From Sphingomonas sp. OK281 (GTDB lineage: Bacteria > Pseudomonadota > Alphaproteobacteria > Sphingomonadales > Sphingomonadaceae), in contig NZ_FOVZ01000002.1 of NCBI RefSeq assembly GCF_900115295.1, positions 930,001 through 994,000 on the forward strand: 64,000 bases of DNA. The letters run 5' to 3'. Shown in pieces: positions 20,258 through 29,129 of the stretch; positions within the stretch are counted from its first letter, which is position 1, and every line of letters begins with the position of its first letter. A model generated the notes under the pieces. That model was not told the DNA's origin, did not search any database, and saw nothing but the letters and a program-made list of their open reading frames with translations. The position numbers and the translations under genes were made by a program.

Positions 20258-23005
20258 CTACGCCGCCAGATCGATCTCTTCCCCCGCCGCCGCTGCCAGC
20301 AATCTACGCTCCAGCGTCCGCAAACGCGCGGGCTGGGTGATCCGGTCGCCCGTCAGGTCAGTGATGTAGAAGGTATCAACCGCGCGCTCTCCGTACGTCG
20401 CGACATGCGCGGAGTGGATCGTCACCTTCGACTGGAACAGCGCATTGGCGAGCTGGTTCAGCAGTGCCGGCCGGTCGCGTGCGTTGACCTCCACCACCGT
20501 GAACCGGTTCGACGCCTTGTTGTCGACCAACGCGTTGGGAACGATGTCGAACGCCTCCGCGCGGGTTCGGGGCAGGGGTTTCGCGACCAGCCGATCGGCA
20601 AGCTTGCCGCGATTGGCGAGCGCATCCTCGATCGCGGTCTTCAGCCGCGACAGCTGGCCGGATTCATCGAACGGCCGCCCGAACGGATCCTGCACCAGGA
20701 AATTATCCACGGCCATCCCGTCGCGCGTCGTGTGGATTCGCGCATCGATGATGTTGCCCCCGGCGACGTGGATCGCCCCGGCGATGCGGTAGAACAGCCC
20801 CGGATGATCGGCCGCGTAGATCGTCACCAAAGTTGCGCCGCGTCCCGGATAGACATGCGCGTCGATCGCGAGTTGCGCATCCCCGGTAGTGGCGAGGAAG
20901 CGCGCGTTATGCGCCAGCACGTCCTCGGGTTCGGCGATCCAATACGCTTCGGGCAGACGGTGCACGAGCATCGCGAAAGCCTCTTCGCTCCAGCCGAGTT
21001 CGTTGCGCAGATGCGCCTGCTTGGCGGCGATCCGCTCGGCCCGACCCTTCTGTTTGTGACCGAGCCGCAGCACCTCCTCCGCGGACTCGTACAGGTCGCC
21101 GAGCAACTGGCGTTTCCAGCCGTTCCAGACGCCCGGCCCGACCGCGCGGATGTCGACGATCGTCAGCGTTAGCAGCAGGCGAAGGCGTTCCGGGCTCTGC
21201 ACCACGTCGCAGAAATCGAGGATCGTCTTGAAGTCGCTGAGGTCGCGCTTGAACGCGGTCGCCGACATCAGCAGGTGCCAGCGGACGAGCCAGGCGACGG
21301 TCTCCGTCTCGGCGGGCGAGAGTCCCAGGCGCGGACAGAGCCGCTGCGCCACTTCCGCCCCGAGGATCGAGTGATCGCCGCCACGTCCCTTGGCGATGTC
21401 GTGGAGCAGCACCGCGACGTACAGCGCGCGCCGCGACACGATCTGTTCGAAGATCGCGCTGGCGAGCGGGTGATCCTCCTTCAACGCGCCGCTTTCGATC
21501 CGCGCGAGCAGGCCGATCGCGCGGATGGTGTGCTCGTCGACCGTGTAGTGATGGTACATGTCGAACTGCATCTGCGCGACGACGCGCGCGAAATCGGGCA
21601 CGAACCGGCCGAACACACCCGCCTCGTTCATCCAGCGCAGGACAAGTTCGGGATCGCGCGGCGAGGTCAGCACGTCGAGGAACAGCGTGTTCGCAGTCGG
21701 GCTGTTGCGGACGTCGTCGACGAGCTTCGCATCCCGCGCGGCGGCGCGCATCGCGAGCGGATGGATCTCGACGCCGTGCTTGTCGGCGAGCTGGAAGATC
21801 TCGATCAAGCGTCCGGGGTCGGCCTGGAAGAAGTCGTCGCTCGGCAGCGCCAACCGCCCGCGATCCAGCACGAACCCGTTGAGTTTCCGCGGCGATCGGC
21901 GGATCGTCGGCAACCCGAAGCGCCGTCCCCGCGCGGCGAACTTCTCGTCGAGATGCGCGAGGAACACGCCGCTGAGCGTGCCGACGGTCTTCGCCTGCAG
22001 GAAATAGAACTGCATGAACCGCTCGACCTTCGACTTGCCCGGTCGGTCGGAGAACCGCATCCGGTCGGCGATCTCGCGTTGCAGGTCGAACGTCAGCCGG
22101 TCCTCGGCGCGCCCGGTAATGCTGTGCAAGTGGCAGCGTACCGCCTGGAAGAAATTGTCGGCGCGGTGGAACAGCCGGTACTCGGCCTTGGTGAACAGCC
22201 CGACCTCGACCAGTTCGGCGGCGCGCTGGACGTCGTAGATGTATTTGCCGATCCAGAACAACGCGTGGAGATCGCGCAGGCCGCCCTTGCCCTCCTTGAC
22301 GTTGGGCTCGACGACGTAGCGCGTGTCGCCCATCTTCCGGTGGCGCGCATCGCGTTCGGCGAGCTTGTCGGCGATGAAGGTGCGCGCGGTGTCGGCCTGG
22401 ACCTCGGTCTTGAAGCGGTGCGAGGCCTGTTCATACAGTTCCGTGTCGCCGCAGACGTAGCGCGCCTCGAGCAGCGCGGTACGGACGGTGACGTCGGCTT
22501 TCGCTTGGCAGACCATTTCGTCGAGCGAGCGGCTGGACTGGCCGAGCTTCAGCCCGAGATCCCACAGCGCGTACAGCATCGATTCGATCACACGCTCGGC
22601 CCACGGCGTCTGCTTGCCCGGCGTGAGGAAGCCGATGTCGACATCCGAATGCGGCGCCATCTCAGCACGGCCATAACCGCCGACCGCGATCAGCGTGAGG
22701 CGCTCGCCGATCGTCGGGTTGGGCAGCGGGTACAGTCGCTGCGTGGTGAAATCGAACAGGATGCGGATCAGCGCGTCGATCAGATACGCCTGCGCGCTCG
22801 AGGCTTCCAACCCACGCGACGGATGTTCGACGAGGCGGCGTTCGACCTCGACCCGACCCTTATCGAGCGCGGTCTTCAACAGCGTGGTCGCGTCTCGGCG
22901 TAGCGCGGTGGCGTCGACGCCCTCCAGCGCGGCGATGGTTTCGGAGACGGCGCGGCGATCGATGATCGTGCGACGGTTGGGGAGATGATCGAAGCGGCCG
23001 GACAT
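20258..23005 (-). CDS. glnD: [Protein-PII] uridylyltransferase/uridylyl-removing enzyme
   Basis: GlnD senses glutamine and adds or removes UMP on the PII signal proteins, controlling nitrogen metabolism. The 915-residue protein has the nucleotidyltransferase motif GGYGRAEMAPHSDVDIGFL near residue 95, and the GlnD-type helical domain with RDLHALFWIGKYIY. It then has an HD phosphohydrolase domain (HYTVDEHTIRAIG, LLHDIAKGRGGDHS) and two C-terminal ACT domains (VTIYAADHPGLFYRIAGAI and VEVNARDRPALLNQLANAL). The ATG at 23005 begins MSGRFDHLPNRRTI. Upstream in-frame codons to 23416 overlap the divergent hom gene and are rejected. 91 bp separate the two starts. Confidence 0.96.
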   Translation of the reverse strand: MSGRFDHLPNRRTIIDRRAVSETIAALEGVDATALRRDATTLLKTALDKGRVEVERRLVEHPSRGLEASSAQAYLIDALIRILFDFTTQRLYPLPNPTIGERLTLIAVGGYGRAEMAPHSDVDIGFLTPGKQTPWAERVIESMLYALWDLGLKLGQSSRSLDEMVCQAKADVTVRTALLEARYVCGDTELYEQASHRFKTEVQADTARTFIADKLAERDARHRKMGDTRYVVEPNVKEGKGGLRDLHALFWIGKYIYDVQRAAELVEVGLFTKAEYRLFHRADNFFQAVRCHLHSITGRAEDRLTFDLQREIADRMRFSDRPGKSKVERFMQFYFLQAKTVGTLSGVFLAHLDEKFAARGRRFGLPTIRRSPRKLNGFVLDRGRLALPSDDFFQADPGRLIEIFQLADKHGVEIHPLAMRAAARDAKLVDDVRNSPTANTLFLDVLTSPRDPELVLRWMNEAGVFGRFVPDFARVVAQMQFDMYHHYTVDEHTIRAIGLLARIESGALKEDHPLASAIFEQIVSRRALYVAVLLHDIAKGRGGDHSILGAEVAQRLCPRLGLSPAETETVAWLVRWHLLMSATAFKRDLSDFKTILDFCDVVQSPERLRLLLTLTIVDIRAVGPGVWNGWKRQLLGDLYESAEEVLRLGHKQKGRAERIAAKQAHLRNELGWSEEAFAMLVHRLPEAYWIAEPEDVLAHNARFLATTGDAQLAIDAHVYPGRGATLVTIYAADHPGLFYRIAGAIHVAGGNIIDARIHTTRDGMAVDNFLVQDPFGRPFDESGQLSRLKTAIEDALANRGKLADRLVAKPLPRTRAEAFDIVPNALVDNKASNRFTVVEVNARDRPALLNQLANALFQSKVTIHSAHVATYGERAVDTFYITDLTGDRITQPARLRTLERRLLAAAAGEEIDLAA

Positions 23006-23096
23006 GGTGCTCAGATAGGGACACCACGTCGTTGCGTCATCAGGATTGCGCAAATGCCCGCCGAAACGTAACCGGACGCCCGAGTGGAGGACGAAA

Positions 23097-24386
23097 ATGA
23101 GCGAACCATTGCGCGTAGCCCTTGCGGGACTGGGGACAGTCGGCGGCGGAGTAATCCGGTTATTGGATGCGAACCGTGAATTGATTGCGCGCCGCGCCGG
23201 ACGCGAGATCGAGATCGTCGCGGTCTCCGCACGCGACCGTAGCAAGGATCGCGGCGTCGATCTGTCGCGGTTCGCGTGGGTCGACGATACGACCGCGCTG
23301 GCGAAACAGCCGGGTGCGGACGTCGTCGTCGAACTGATCGGCGGGTCGGACGGCCCCGCGCTGACGTTGGCGCGCAGCACGCTGGCGGCAGGACGCAGTT
23401 TCGTCACCGCGAACAAGGCAATGATCGCGCATCACGGCCTCGAACTCGCGCAGGCGGCGGAGACGGCCGGGGTCGCGCTGAAGTTCGAGGCGGCGGTCGC
23501 GGGCGGCATCCCGGTCATCAAGGGGCTGCGGGAGGGCGCGGCCGCGAACGAGATCGCCCGCGTCTACGGGATCCTCAACGGCACGTGCAATTTCATCCTG
23601 TCCAAGATGGAGTCGGAAGGTCGCGACTTTGCCGAGGTGCTGGCGGAAGCGCAGGCGCTGGGGTTTGCCGAGTCCGATCCAAGCTTCGACATCGACGGCG
23701 TCGATGCGGCGCACAAGCTGTCGATCCTGGCTGCGGTTGCCTTCGGGACGCAGCCTGCGTTCGATGACGTCGCGATCAGCGGCATTCGGCACCTGCTGGG
23801 CGCGGACATCGCCGAGGCAGCGGCGCTCGGGTATCGCGTGCGACTGCTGGGGCTGGCGGAAGCGGGCGCGGAAGGCCTGTTTCAGCGCGTCCATCCGCAT
23901 CTCGTGCCGATCGATCATCCGCTCGCGCACGTTACCGGATCGCTCAACGCGGTGGTCGCAGAGGGTAATTTCGTCGGCCGCCTGCTGTTCCAGGGCGCCG
24001 GCGCGGGCGATGGCCCGACGGCGAGCGCGGTGGTAGCCGACCTGATCGACATTGCACGCGGCGAATTCGGCCCTCCGTTCGCGATGCCGGTAGTATCGCT
24101 CACCGCAGCCCCCAAGGCGGACAGCGGCGAGCGCCGCGGCCGTGCCTATCTCCGCTTCACCGTGGCGGACCGCGTCGGCGTGCTGGCCGAGATCGCCGCG
24201 GCGATGCGCGACGCGGGCGTCTCGATCGAGAGTTTGATCCAGCGTGGTGCGATCGCCGACGGCAGCGTCCTGGTGGCGATCGTGACTCACGAAAGCCCCG
24301 AACGCTCGATCGCGCAGGCGCTAGAGAAGCTGCGGGGATCGCAGAGTCTCGTCGGCCAGCCGATGTGGATGCATATTCTGGATTGA
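23097..24386 (+). CDS. hom: Homoserine dehydrogenase
   Basis: It reduces aspartate semialdehyde to homoserine with NAD(P)H, on the path to threonine and methionine. 429 residues from the ATG at 23097, which follows GGAGG by 6 nt. The NAD(P)-binding loop is VALAGLGTVGGGVIRLL. The signature FEAAVAGGIPVIKGLREG and NGTCNFIL are the substrate region, with Lys and Glu/Asp residues in SDPSFDIDGVDAAHKL. A C-terminal ACT domain (FTVADRVGVLAEIAAAM) suggests feedback control by threonine. Divergent from glnD. Confidence 0.96.
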   Translation: MSEPLRVALAGLGTVGGGVIRLLDANRELIARRAGREIEIVAVSARDRSKDRGVDLSRFAWVDDTTALAKQPGADVVVELIGGSDGPALTLARSTLAAGRSFVTANKAMIAHHGLELAQAAETAGVALKFEAAVAGGIPVIKGLREGAAANEIARVYGILNGTCNFILSKMESEGRDFAEVLAEAQALGFAESDPSFDIDGVDAAHKLSILAAVAFGTQPAFDDVAISGIRHLLGADIAEAAALGYRVRLLGLAEAGAEGLFQRVHPHLVPIDHPLAHVTGSLNAVVAEGNFVGRLLFQGAGAGDGPTASAVVADLIDIARGEFGPPFAMPVVSLTAAPKADSGERRGRAYLRFTVADRVGVLAEIAAAMRDAGVSIESLIQRGAIADGSVLVAIVTHESPERSIAQALEKLRGSQSLVGQPMWMHILD

Positions 24387-24413
24387 GGGGTCCGCCCGCG
24401 ACCTTGGAGGCTA

Positions 24414-24513
24414 CCACCCCGGCGAAGGCCGTGGTCCATTTGGAACGGTCGCCGTAACGGCGCGGGCGTTGTTGCCAAAGCCCCCGATTGGGCCCCGGTC
24501 TACGCCGGGGTGG
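24414..24513. repeat. Palindromic repeat, family A (copy 4)
   Basis: CCACCCCGGCGAAGGCCGTGG... to ...CCCCGGTCTACGCCGGGGTGG. The arms are less perfect than in other copies (GTCTACG in place of CCTTCG), suggesting an older insertion. Between hom and a convergent small gene; 24514-24634 has nothing recognisable. Confidence 0.85.
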
Positions 24514-24634
24514 TACCGTCGCCTGACTTGCGGCGGGGCGATGACGTCGAAGTTGTGGATTGATCCCAACTGACTTCATCGCCGCACGCAGCACGATCGA
24601 CACGCGGTTGACTGGTCTGGCTTCTTCCTTCCGC

Positions 24635-25078
24635 CTAGTTCACGGTGCCGACGGGGCCGTCGAGATCGATCGGCACGCGCCCCCGCTTGTCGGGTTTCTT
24701 CGCGAGAGCGCTCTTGATCAACCCTACCGCGGCTTTCGCGATCGGGGCGATCGGTGGGCCGAAACCGACTTGGCATCCCCCCTGTCGAGCGGCGCACGGA
24801 GCATCCGACAAATCCAGGGCGCGGACCGCGCTGAGGTTGGGATTGGAGGCGACCGCGTGGTCGGGCGGCCCGCGATCGTCGCGCATCGGCAGGCGCGGGG
24901 TCGTCGTTGCGGACTTGCCACAGACGACGATCTCATTGCCGTCCTTGGTCTGCGTCGCGCACGGGTCGACCAGGATCGAGAAGCGATCCGGCACGGAAGG
25001 GGTCGGTGCGGCAGGGGACGGTGGGGCAGGGAGCTGCGCGGTCACCTGGAGCAGCGCGGAGAGGACTGTTGCAAGCAT
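24635..25078 (-). CDS. Small exported protein with VCG motif (paralogue 1)
   Basis: A 147-residue protein of unknown function. The ATG at 25078 has AAGGACC 5 nt upstream and starts MLATVLSALLQVTAQLPAPP, a signal peptide followed by a Pro/Ala linker. The core PCATQTKDGNEIVVCGKS, then PRLPMRDDRGPP, is shared in outline with the next gene upstream (C-x6-10-D/N-E/D-I-x-VCG, then R.P). Sphingomonad genomes carry many exported proteins with a D/N-E-I-V-V-C-G core, in my recollection; no function is known. The 10-bp gap to the paralogue makes an operon. Confidence 0.72.
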   Translation of the reverse strand: MLATVLSALLQVTAQLPAPPSPAAPTPSVPDRFSILVDPCATQTKDGNEIVVCGKSATTTPRLPMRDDRGPPDHAVASNPNLSAVRALDLSDAPCAARQGGCQVGFGPPIAPIAKAAVGLIKSALAKKPDKRGRVPIDLDGPVGTVN

Positions 25079-25088
25079 GATCTGGTCC

Positions 25089-25424
25089 TTACGGCGCGGG
25101 CTTGCGGAACGATGTGCCACCTTCGCCGCCGACCGTCATGGTTACGCCCGCCATGCCGCCGCCGACCTGGAACGGACTGAGGTCGCCAAGCGGGGAGGTG
25201 CGGTTCAGCAGGCGGGTGCGCTCGTTGCGTACGCTCTCATGCTTGGGATCGCCGGCGTCATGTACCACGAACGGAACGCGAAATCGGTCGGCGGTGCGCA
25301 TTCCGCACACCGTTATGTCCGTATCGTCGGCGCTTTGGATACACGGTTGCTCGGCGGCCATCCGGGCCCTTGCGGTCGCCATCAACGGGTCTTCGATCAT
25401 CATCGACAACAGCATCGCAAGCAT
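25089..25424 (-). CDS. Small exported protein with VCG motif (paralogue 2)
   Basis: A 111-residue protein starting MLAMLLSMMIEDPLMATARARM from the ATG at 25424, which is preceded by GGGAGG with 5 nt spacing. The N-terminus is a weak signal peptide or anchor. The core PCIQSADDTDITVCGMRTADRFRVPF matches the pattern of the downstream gene, and HESVRNERTRLL is a conserved-looking helix. The C-terminus is Gly-rich (VGGGMAGVTMTVGGEGG). Only two cysteines, which may form one disulphide. Function unknown. Confidence 0.72.
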   Translation of the reverse strand: MLAMLLSMMIEDPLMATARARMAAEQPCIQSADDTDITVCGMRTADRFRVPFVVHDAGDPKHESVRNERTRLLNRTSPLGDLSPFQVGGGMAGVTMTVGGEGGTSFRKPAP

Positions 25425-25479
25425 CGGCGCCTCCCGGGCAGGACCGCAGACTGGCCGCGATCGTCCGCCGGGGCAAGCG

Positions 25480-25911
25480 TCATTGCTCGATCCGGGCGAC
25501 TCCGAGCCGGGGGATATCGATCGCCGGACAGCGGTCCATGACGACGTGCAGCCCGGCGGCCTCCGCGCGTGCCGCAGCCTCCGCGTTGACGACGCCAAGC
25601 TGCATCCAGACCGCCTTCGCACCCGCCGCGATCGCCTGGTCGACCGCTTCGCCTGCGGCAGCGGAATTACGGAAGATGTCGACGATGTCGATCGGATCGC
25701 CGAGCTGCGACAGGTCGCGGAAGACGAACTCGCCATGGACGTGCTCGCCGGTGATCTGCGGGTTGACCGGGATCACGCGGTAACCATGCGCCTGAAGCTT
25801 GGCCATCACGCCGTAGGATGGCCGGTCCGGACGGTCGGAGGCGCCGATCATCGCGATCGTCCGCGCGTTCTCGAGCAGGGTCTTGATATCGGCATCGGTG
25901 GTTAATGGCAT
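25480..25911 (-). CDS. CoA-binding protein (YccU-like)
   Basis: A 143-residue Rossmann-fold protein of the CoA_binding family. RTIAMIGASDRPDRPSYGVM is the nucleotide-binding loop and PVNPQITGEHVHGE the adjacent strand. VDIVDIFRNSAAAGEAVDQAI, GAKAVWMQLGVVNAEAA and VVMDRCPAID are the conserved later segments. The start at 25911 has GAGAGG 5 nt upstream. The role of these short stand-alone CoA-binding proteins is not known. It lies between the exported pair and mrp on the same strand. Confidence 0.88.
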   Translation of the reverse strand: MPLTTDADIKTLLENARTIAMIGASDRPDRPSYGVMAKLQAHGYRVIPVNPQITGEHVHGEFVFRDLSQLGDPIDIVDIFRNSAAAGEAVDQAIAAGAKAVWMQLGVVNAEAAARAEAAGLHVVMDRCPAIDIPRLGVARIEQ

Positions 25912-26008
25912 CGATGCCTCTCGATGGGGAAACTTGGGCCGCTCGTACCGTGGCTCTACGCGCCAGGTACGACCGGTAGCAGGACAACGTCGGTGCAGCC
26001 CGCCGGTT

Positions 26009-26959
26009 TCACAGTTTTTCGAGCCATGCGACGACCTGAGCCGCGATGGGCATGAATACCGTATCGTCGGGATTTGACGCGGGCGGCGTGCCCGCATCGG
26101 ATGCGGTGCGGATCGAGATCGTCAGTGGCACGCGGCCGAGGAACGGGATGCCGAGTTCGCGCGCCGCTGCCTCCGCGCCGCCATTGCCGAACGGGTCCGA
26201 CGCCTCGCCGCAATGCGGGCAGATATAGCCGGCCATGTTCTCGACCAACCCGATGATCGGGATGCCCGCCTTCTCGAACAGGTCGATTGCGCGGCGGGCG
26301 TCGATCAACGCGAGATCCTGCGGGGTCGAGACGATCACCGCGCCCGCGGGCCGGTACTTCTGGACCATCGTCAACTGGACGTCGCCGGTGCCGGGGGGGA
26401 GATCGAGCACCAGCGTATCGGTCACGCCCCAATCCGCCTCGACCAACTGGCCGAGCGCACCTGCCGCCATCGGCCCGCGCCACGCGATCGCCTTGCCGGG
26501 CTCGACCAGCTGACCCATCGACAACAGCGGTACGCCGTAGGGGGTCGGGACCGGATCGAGCACCTTGTCCTTCGCGGTCGGGCGGGTGCCCTCGACATTC
26601 ATCAACCGCGGCTGCGACGGCCCGTAGATATCGGCGTCGACCAGCCCGACGCGGCGACCTGCACGCGACATCGCGATGGCGAGGTTGGCGGCGAGCGTCG
26701 ATTTGCCGACGCCGCCCTTGCCGCTGGCGACCGCAATGAGCCTCCGCGTCGAGCGTTCGGCGGTCACGGCGATCCGCACTTCGGAAATGCCGGGCTGCGT
26801 CGCGGCCATCCGCACGGTAGCCTCCAGCGCATCGCGCGCCTGCGGGTCGAGCCCGGTCGCGTCGATGATGATGCCCGCTCGGGTCCCTTCGAGCCGGACG
26901 GTCGCCCGCTTGCCCGCCACTGCAGCAACCGCCGCCTTTACGCCTTCGATGTCGATCAT
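26009..26959 (-). CDS. apbC: Mrp/ApbC iron-sulphur cluster carrier ATPase
   Basis: Mrp proteins bind an iron-sulphur cluster and pass it to apoproteins, using ATP. 316 residues: an N-terminal MIP18/FeS-assembly-like domain (about 1-70), then the deviant Walker A VASGKGGVGKSTLAANLA, LVDADIYGPSQPRLM, DLPPGTGDVQLT and the cluster-binding CxxC in GYICPHCGEASDPFG. All key residues are present. It is divergent from hflK with 70 bp between the starts. Confidence 0.95.
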   Translation of the reverse strand: MIDIEGVKAAVAAVAGKRATVRLEGTRAGIIIDATGLDPQARDALEATVRMAATQPGISEVRIAVTAERSTRRLIAVASGKGGVGKSTLAANLAIAMSRAGRRVGLVDADIYGPSQPRLMNVEGTRPTAKDKVLDPVPTPYGVPLLSMGQLVEPGKAIAWRGPMAAGALGQLVEADWGVTDTLVLDLPPGTGDVQLTMVQKYRPAGAVIVSTPQDLALIDARRAIDLFEKAGIPIIGLVENMAGYICPHCGEASDPFGNGGAEAAARELGIPFLGRVPLTISIRTASDAGTPPASNPDDTVFMPIAAQVVAWLEKL

Positions 26960-27029
26960 CCGCGCCAGATAGGACCGCTAAGGGCGCTTGGCACTGTTTT
27001 TCCGCCAGCGCACACCTATAAAGGTTGGT

Positions 27030-28163
27030 ATGACGATCTTCTCGCGCTGGTTCCGGCGCCCCGATATTCTCGCCACCGAAACACCGAAAGGCCCCTGGGG
27101 CGGCTCGGGCGACGACGGTAACTCCGGCCCGCGCAACCCCTGGGCACTCCCGCCCGGCGGGCGCAAGCCTGCGGCCAAGCCAACCGCGCTCGACGAGTTC
27201 CTGCGCAAGGCGCGGGGCTCGGGCGGCGGTGGCGGCGGCACTGGTGGGTTCGGCGGCTTGCCGTCGGGCGCCAACGCCCGTGCACTCTGGGCGATCGGCG
27301 TCGCGATCATCGCGGTCGTCTGGATCCTGTTCACCTCGGTCCACCAGATCGGCCCGCAGCAACGCGGCGTCGTCACCTATTTCGGCAAATACGCCGGCAC
27401 GCTCGATCCCGGCATTCGCCTGACGATGCCCGCGCCGATCGCCGACGTGGCAGTGGTCGACGTGCAGAAGATCCGCACCGATAACTTCCCCGTCGGTGAC
27501 GGTGAGAATTTGACGCTGACCGGCGACCAGAACATCATCGATCTGGCCTATTCGGTCCGTTGGGACATTTCGGATCCACGGGATTACGTGTTCCAGCTCG
27601 CCGAGCCGAACGACACCGTCCGCGCCGCCGCCGAGAGCGCGATGCGCGCGGTTGTCGCGACGACCACGCTTGACCAGGCGATCGGTACCGGCCGTACCGT
27701 GATCGAACAGCGTGTCGCGGAACTCACGCAGCAAATCCTCAACGACTACAAGTCGGGTGTCCGTATCCAGGGCGTCGCGATCAAGCAGGCCGCTGCGCCC
27801 GCGCGGATCGTCGAGGACTTCAACGCTGTCACTGCCGCACAGCAGGAGGCGATCGCCAACCTCAACCAGTCGAAATCCTATGCGCAGCAGGTCGTGGCGC
27901 GCGCGCAGGGTGAGGCAGCGTCGTTCGACAAGGTGTACGAGCAGTACAAGCTCGCGCCCGAGGTGACGCGCCGCCGCATGTATTACGAGACGATGGAAGC
28001 GGTGCTCGCCAAGAGCGACAAGACGATCGTCGAGACGCCGGGCGGGGTGGTGCCGTATCTGCCGCTGTCGAACGCCAAGCGTCTCCCGAACCCCGAGGCG
28101 ACCACGCCAGCGCCTGCGGCTGCCGCTGCGGCGCCTCAAGCTCAGTCTGGAGCTGCCCAGTGA
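27030..28163 (+). CDS. hflK: FtsH protease modulator HflK
   Basis: HflK forms with HflC a large inner-membrane cage around the FtsH protease. 377 residues from the ATG at 27030. An N-terminal Gly/Pro-rich cytosolic part (MTIFSRWFRRPDI, then GGSGDDGNSGPRNPW) precedes one membrane span near residues 85-103 (ALWAIGVAIIAVVWILF). The SPFH/band-7 domain follows (QRGVVTYFGKYAGTLDPGI, VLTGDQNIIDLAYSVRW), and then a helical region AQGEAASFDKVYEQYKLAPEVTRRRMY. Its stop overlaps the hflC start by 4 bp (GTGA). Confidence 0.95.
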   Translation: MTIFSRWFRRPDILATETPKGPWGGSGDDGNSGPRNPWALPPGGRKPAAKPTALDEFLRKARGSGGGGGGTGGFGGLPSGANARALWAIGVAIIAVVWILFTSVHQIGPQQRGVVTYFGKYAGTLDPGIRLTMPAPIADVAVVDVQKIRTDNFPVGDGENLTLTGDQNIIDLAYSVRWDISDPRDYVFQLAEPNDTVRAAAESAMRAVVATTTLDQAIGTGRTVIEQRVAELTQQILNDYKSGVRIQGVAIKQAAAPARIVEDFNAVTAAQQEAIANLNQSKSYAQQVVARAQGEAASFDKVYEQYKLAPEVTRRRMYYETMEAVLAKSDKTIVETPGGVVPYLPLSNAKRLPNPEATTPAPAAAAAAPQAQSGAAQ

Positions 28164-29026
28164 ACGCCGTGAGTTTCCGCAACCCGATCGTCGCCGGGAT
28201 CATCGCGCTATTGCTGGTGATCCTCGTGGCATCGACCTTCGCGATCGTCCCCGAGACCAAGCAGGCGGTGATCCTGCGCTTCGGCCAGCCGATCCGCACC
28301 GTCAACGCGTGGCAGCCGAACACCCCGTTCGGCCAGACCGGCGCTGGCCTGATCGCGCGCATCCCATTCGTCGACCGGATTGTCTGGATCGACAAGCGCG
28401 TGCAGGATCTCGAGCTCGACAACACGCTGGTGCTGTCGACCGACCAGCTCCGGCTCGAAGTCGACGCCTATGCGCGTTACCGGATCGTCGACCCGCGCAA
28501 GATGCGCAACGCGGTCGGCAGCGAGGACCGGATCCCCGATCAGCTTCGCCCGATCCTCGGCTCGGCGCTGCGCAACGAACTCGGCAAGCGGCGTTTCGTC
28601 GAACTGCTGAGCCCCGAACGGTCCGAGCTGATGGACAACATCCAGAAGGGTCTCCAGCGCGTCGCCAGCCAATACGGTGTCGAGATCGTCGACGTCCGCA
28701 TCAAGCAGGCGAACCTGCCGGTCGGCCTGCCGCTTGAAAGCGCGCTCAAACGCATGTCGAGCGCACGCCAGCAGGAGGCGATCACGATCCGTGCAGAGGG
28801 TCAGAAGCAGGCGCAGATCGTCCGTGCGCAGGCGGATGCGGATTCGGCGAAGATCTACGCCGAAAGCTTCGGCAAGGATGCGGACTTCTACGACTTCTAC
28901 CGCGCGATGCAGTCGTATCGGCACACGTTCGGTGCGGATGGTGGCCCGGCGCCGGAAGGATCGACCTCGATCATTCTTTCGCCGAACAACAGTTATTTGC
29001 GGGAATTCGAGGGCCGCGGGCGTTGA
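28160..29026 (+). CDS. hflC: FtsH protease modulator HflC
   Basis: Partner of HflK. 288 residues starting at a GTG that overlaps the hflK stop. One N-terminal membrane span (PIVAGIIALLLVILVASTFA) is followed by the SPFH domain (QAVILRFGQPIRTVN, ELDNTLVLSTDQLRLEVDAYARYRI, VDVRIKQANLPVGLPLESALKRM) and the helical AEGQKQAQIVRAQADADSAKIYAE segment. The length is normal. The operon continues to a Do-like protease after about 100 bp, so periplasmic/membrane protein quality control is grouped here. Confidence 0.95.
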   Translation: MNAVSFRNPIVAGIIALLLVILVASTFAIVPETKQAVILRFGQPIRTVNAWQPNTPFGQTGAGLIARIPFVDRIVWIDKRVQDLELDNTLVLSTDQLRLEVDAYARYRIVDPRKMRNAVGSEDRIPDQLRPILGSALRNELGKRRFVELLSPERSELMDNIQKGLQRVASQYGVEIVDVRIKQANLPVGLPLESALKRMSSARQQEAITIRAEGQKQAQIVRAQADADSAKIYAESFGKDADFYDFYRAMQSYRHTFGADGGPAPEGSTSIILSPNNSYLREFEGRGR

Positions 29027-29040
29027 GCCTGCGGAACCTT

Positions 29041-29055
29041 TGAACGTCCCGTTCA
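29041..29055. promoter_or_regulatory. Short inverted repeat upstream of the Do-like protease
   Basis: TGAAC-GTCCC-GTTCA, a perfect 5-bp inverted repeat 75 bp before the protease start. It may be a regulator site or part of a stress promoter. GGAAC at 29033 is not followed by CGTT at the 16-17 nt spacing required for an EcfG promoter. Confidence 0.3.
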
Positions 29056-29129
29056 TATTCAAGCATCGTTCAGGACGGCTTGCCTAACGGCAACCTGTTT
29101 CGATTGATGAAACGAGAGGACAACATCTA

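Noticed and set aside
20384..22903. Long plus-strand ORFs opposite glnD (255 and 542 codons)
   Set aside because: Antisense shadows with Arg/Asp/Glu/His-rich composition, no start signals and no motifs.
23006..23416. N-terminal extension of glnD to 23416
   Set aside because: It would overlap the start of the divergent hom gene by over 300 bp and does not look like GlnD sequence.
29033..29057. GGAAC as a possible EcfG (general stress) promoter before the Do-like protease
   Set aside because: CGTT occurs 12 nt downstream rather than at the required 16-17 nt.
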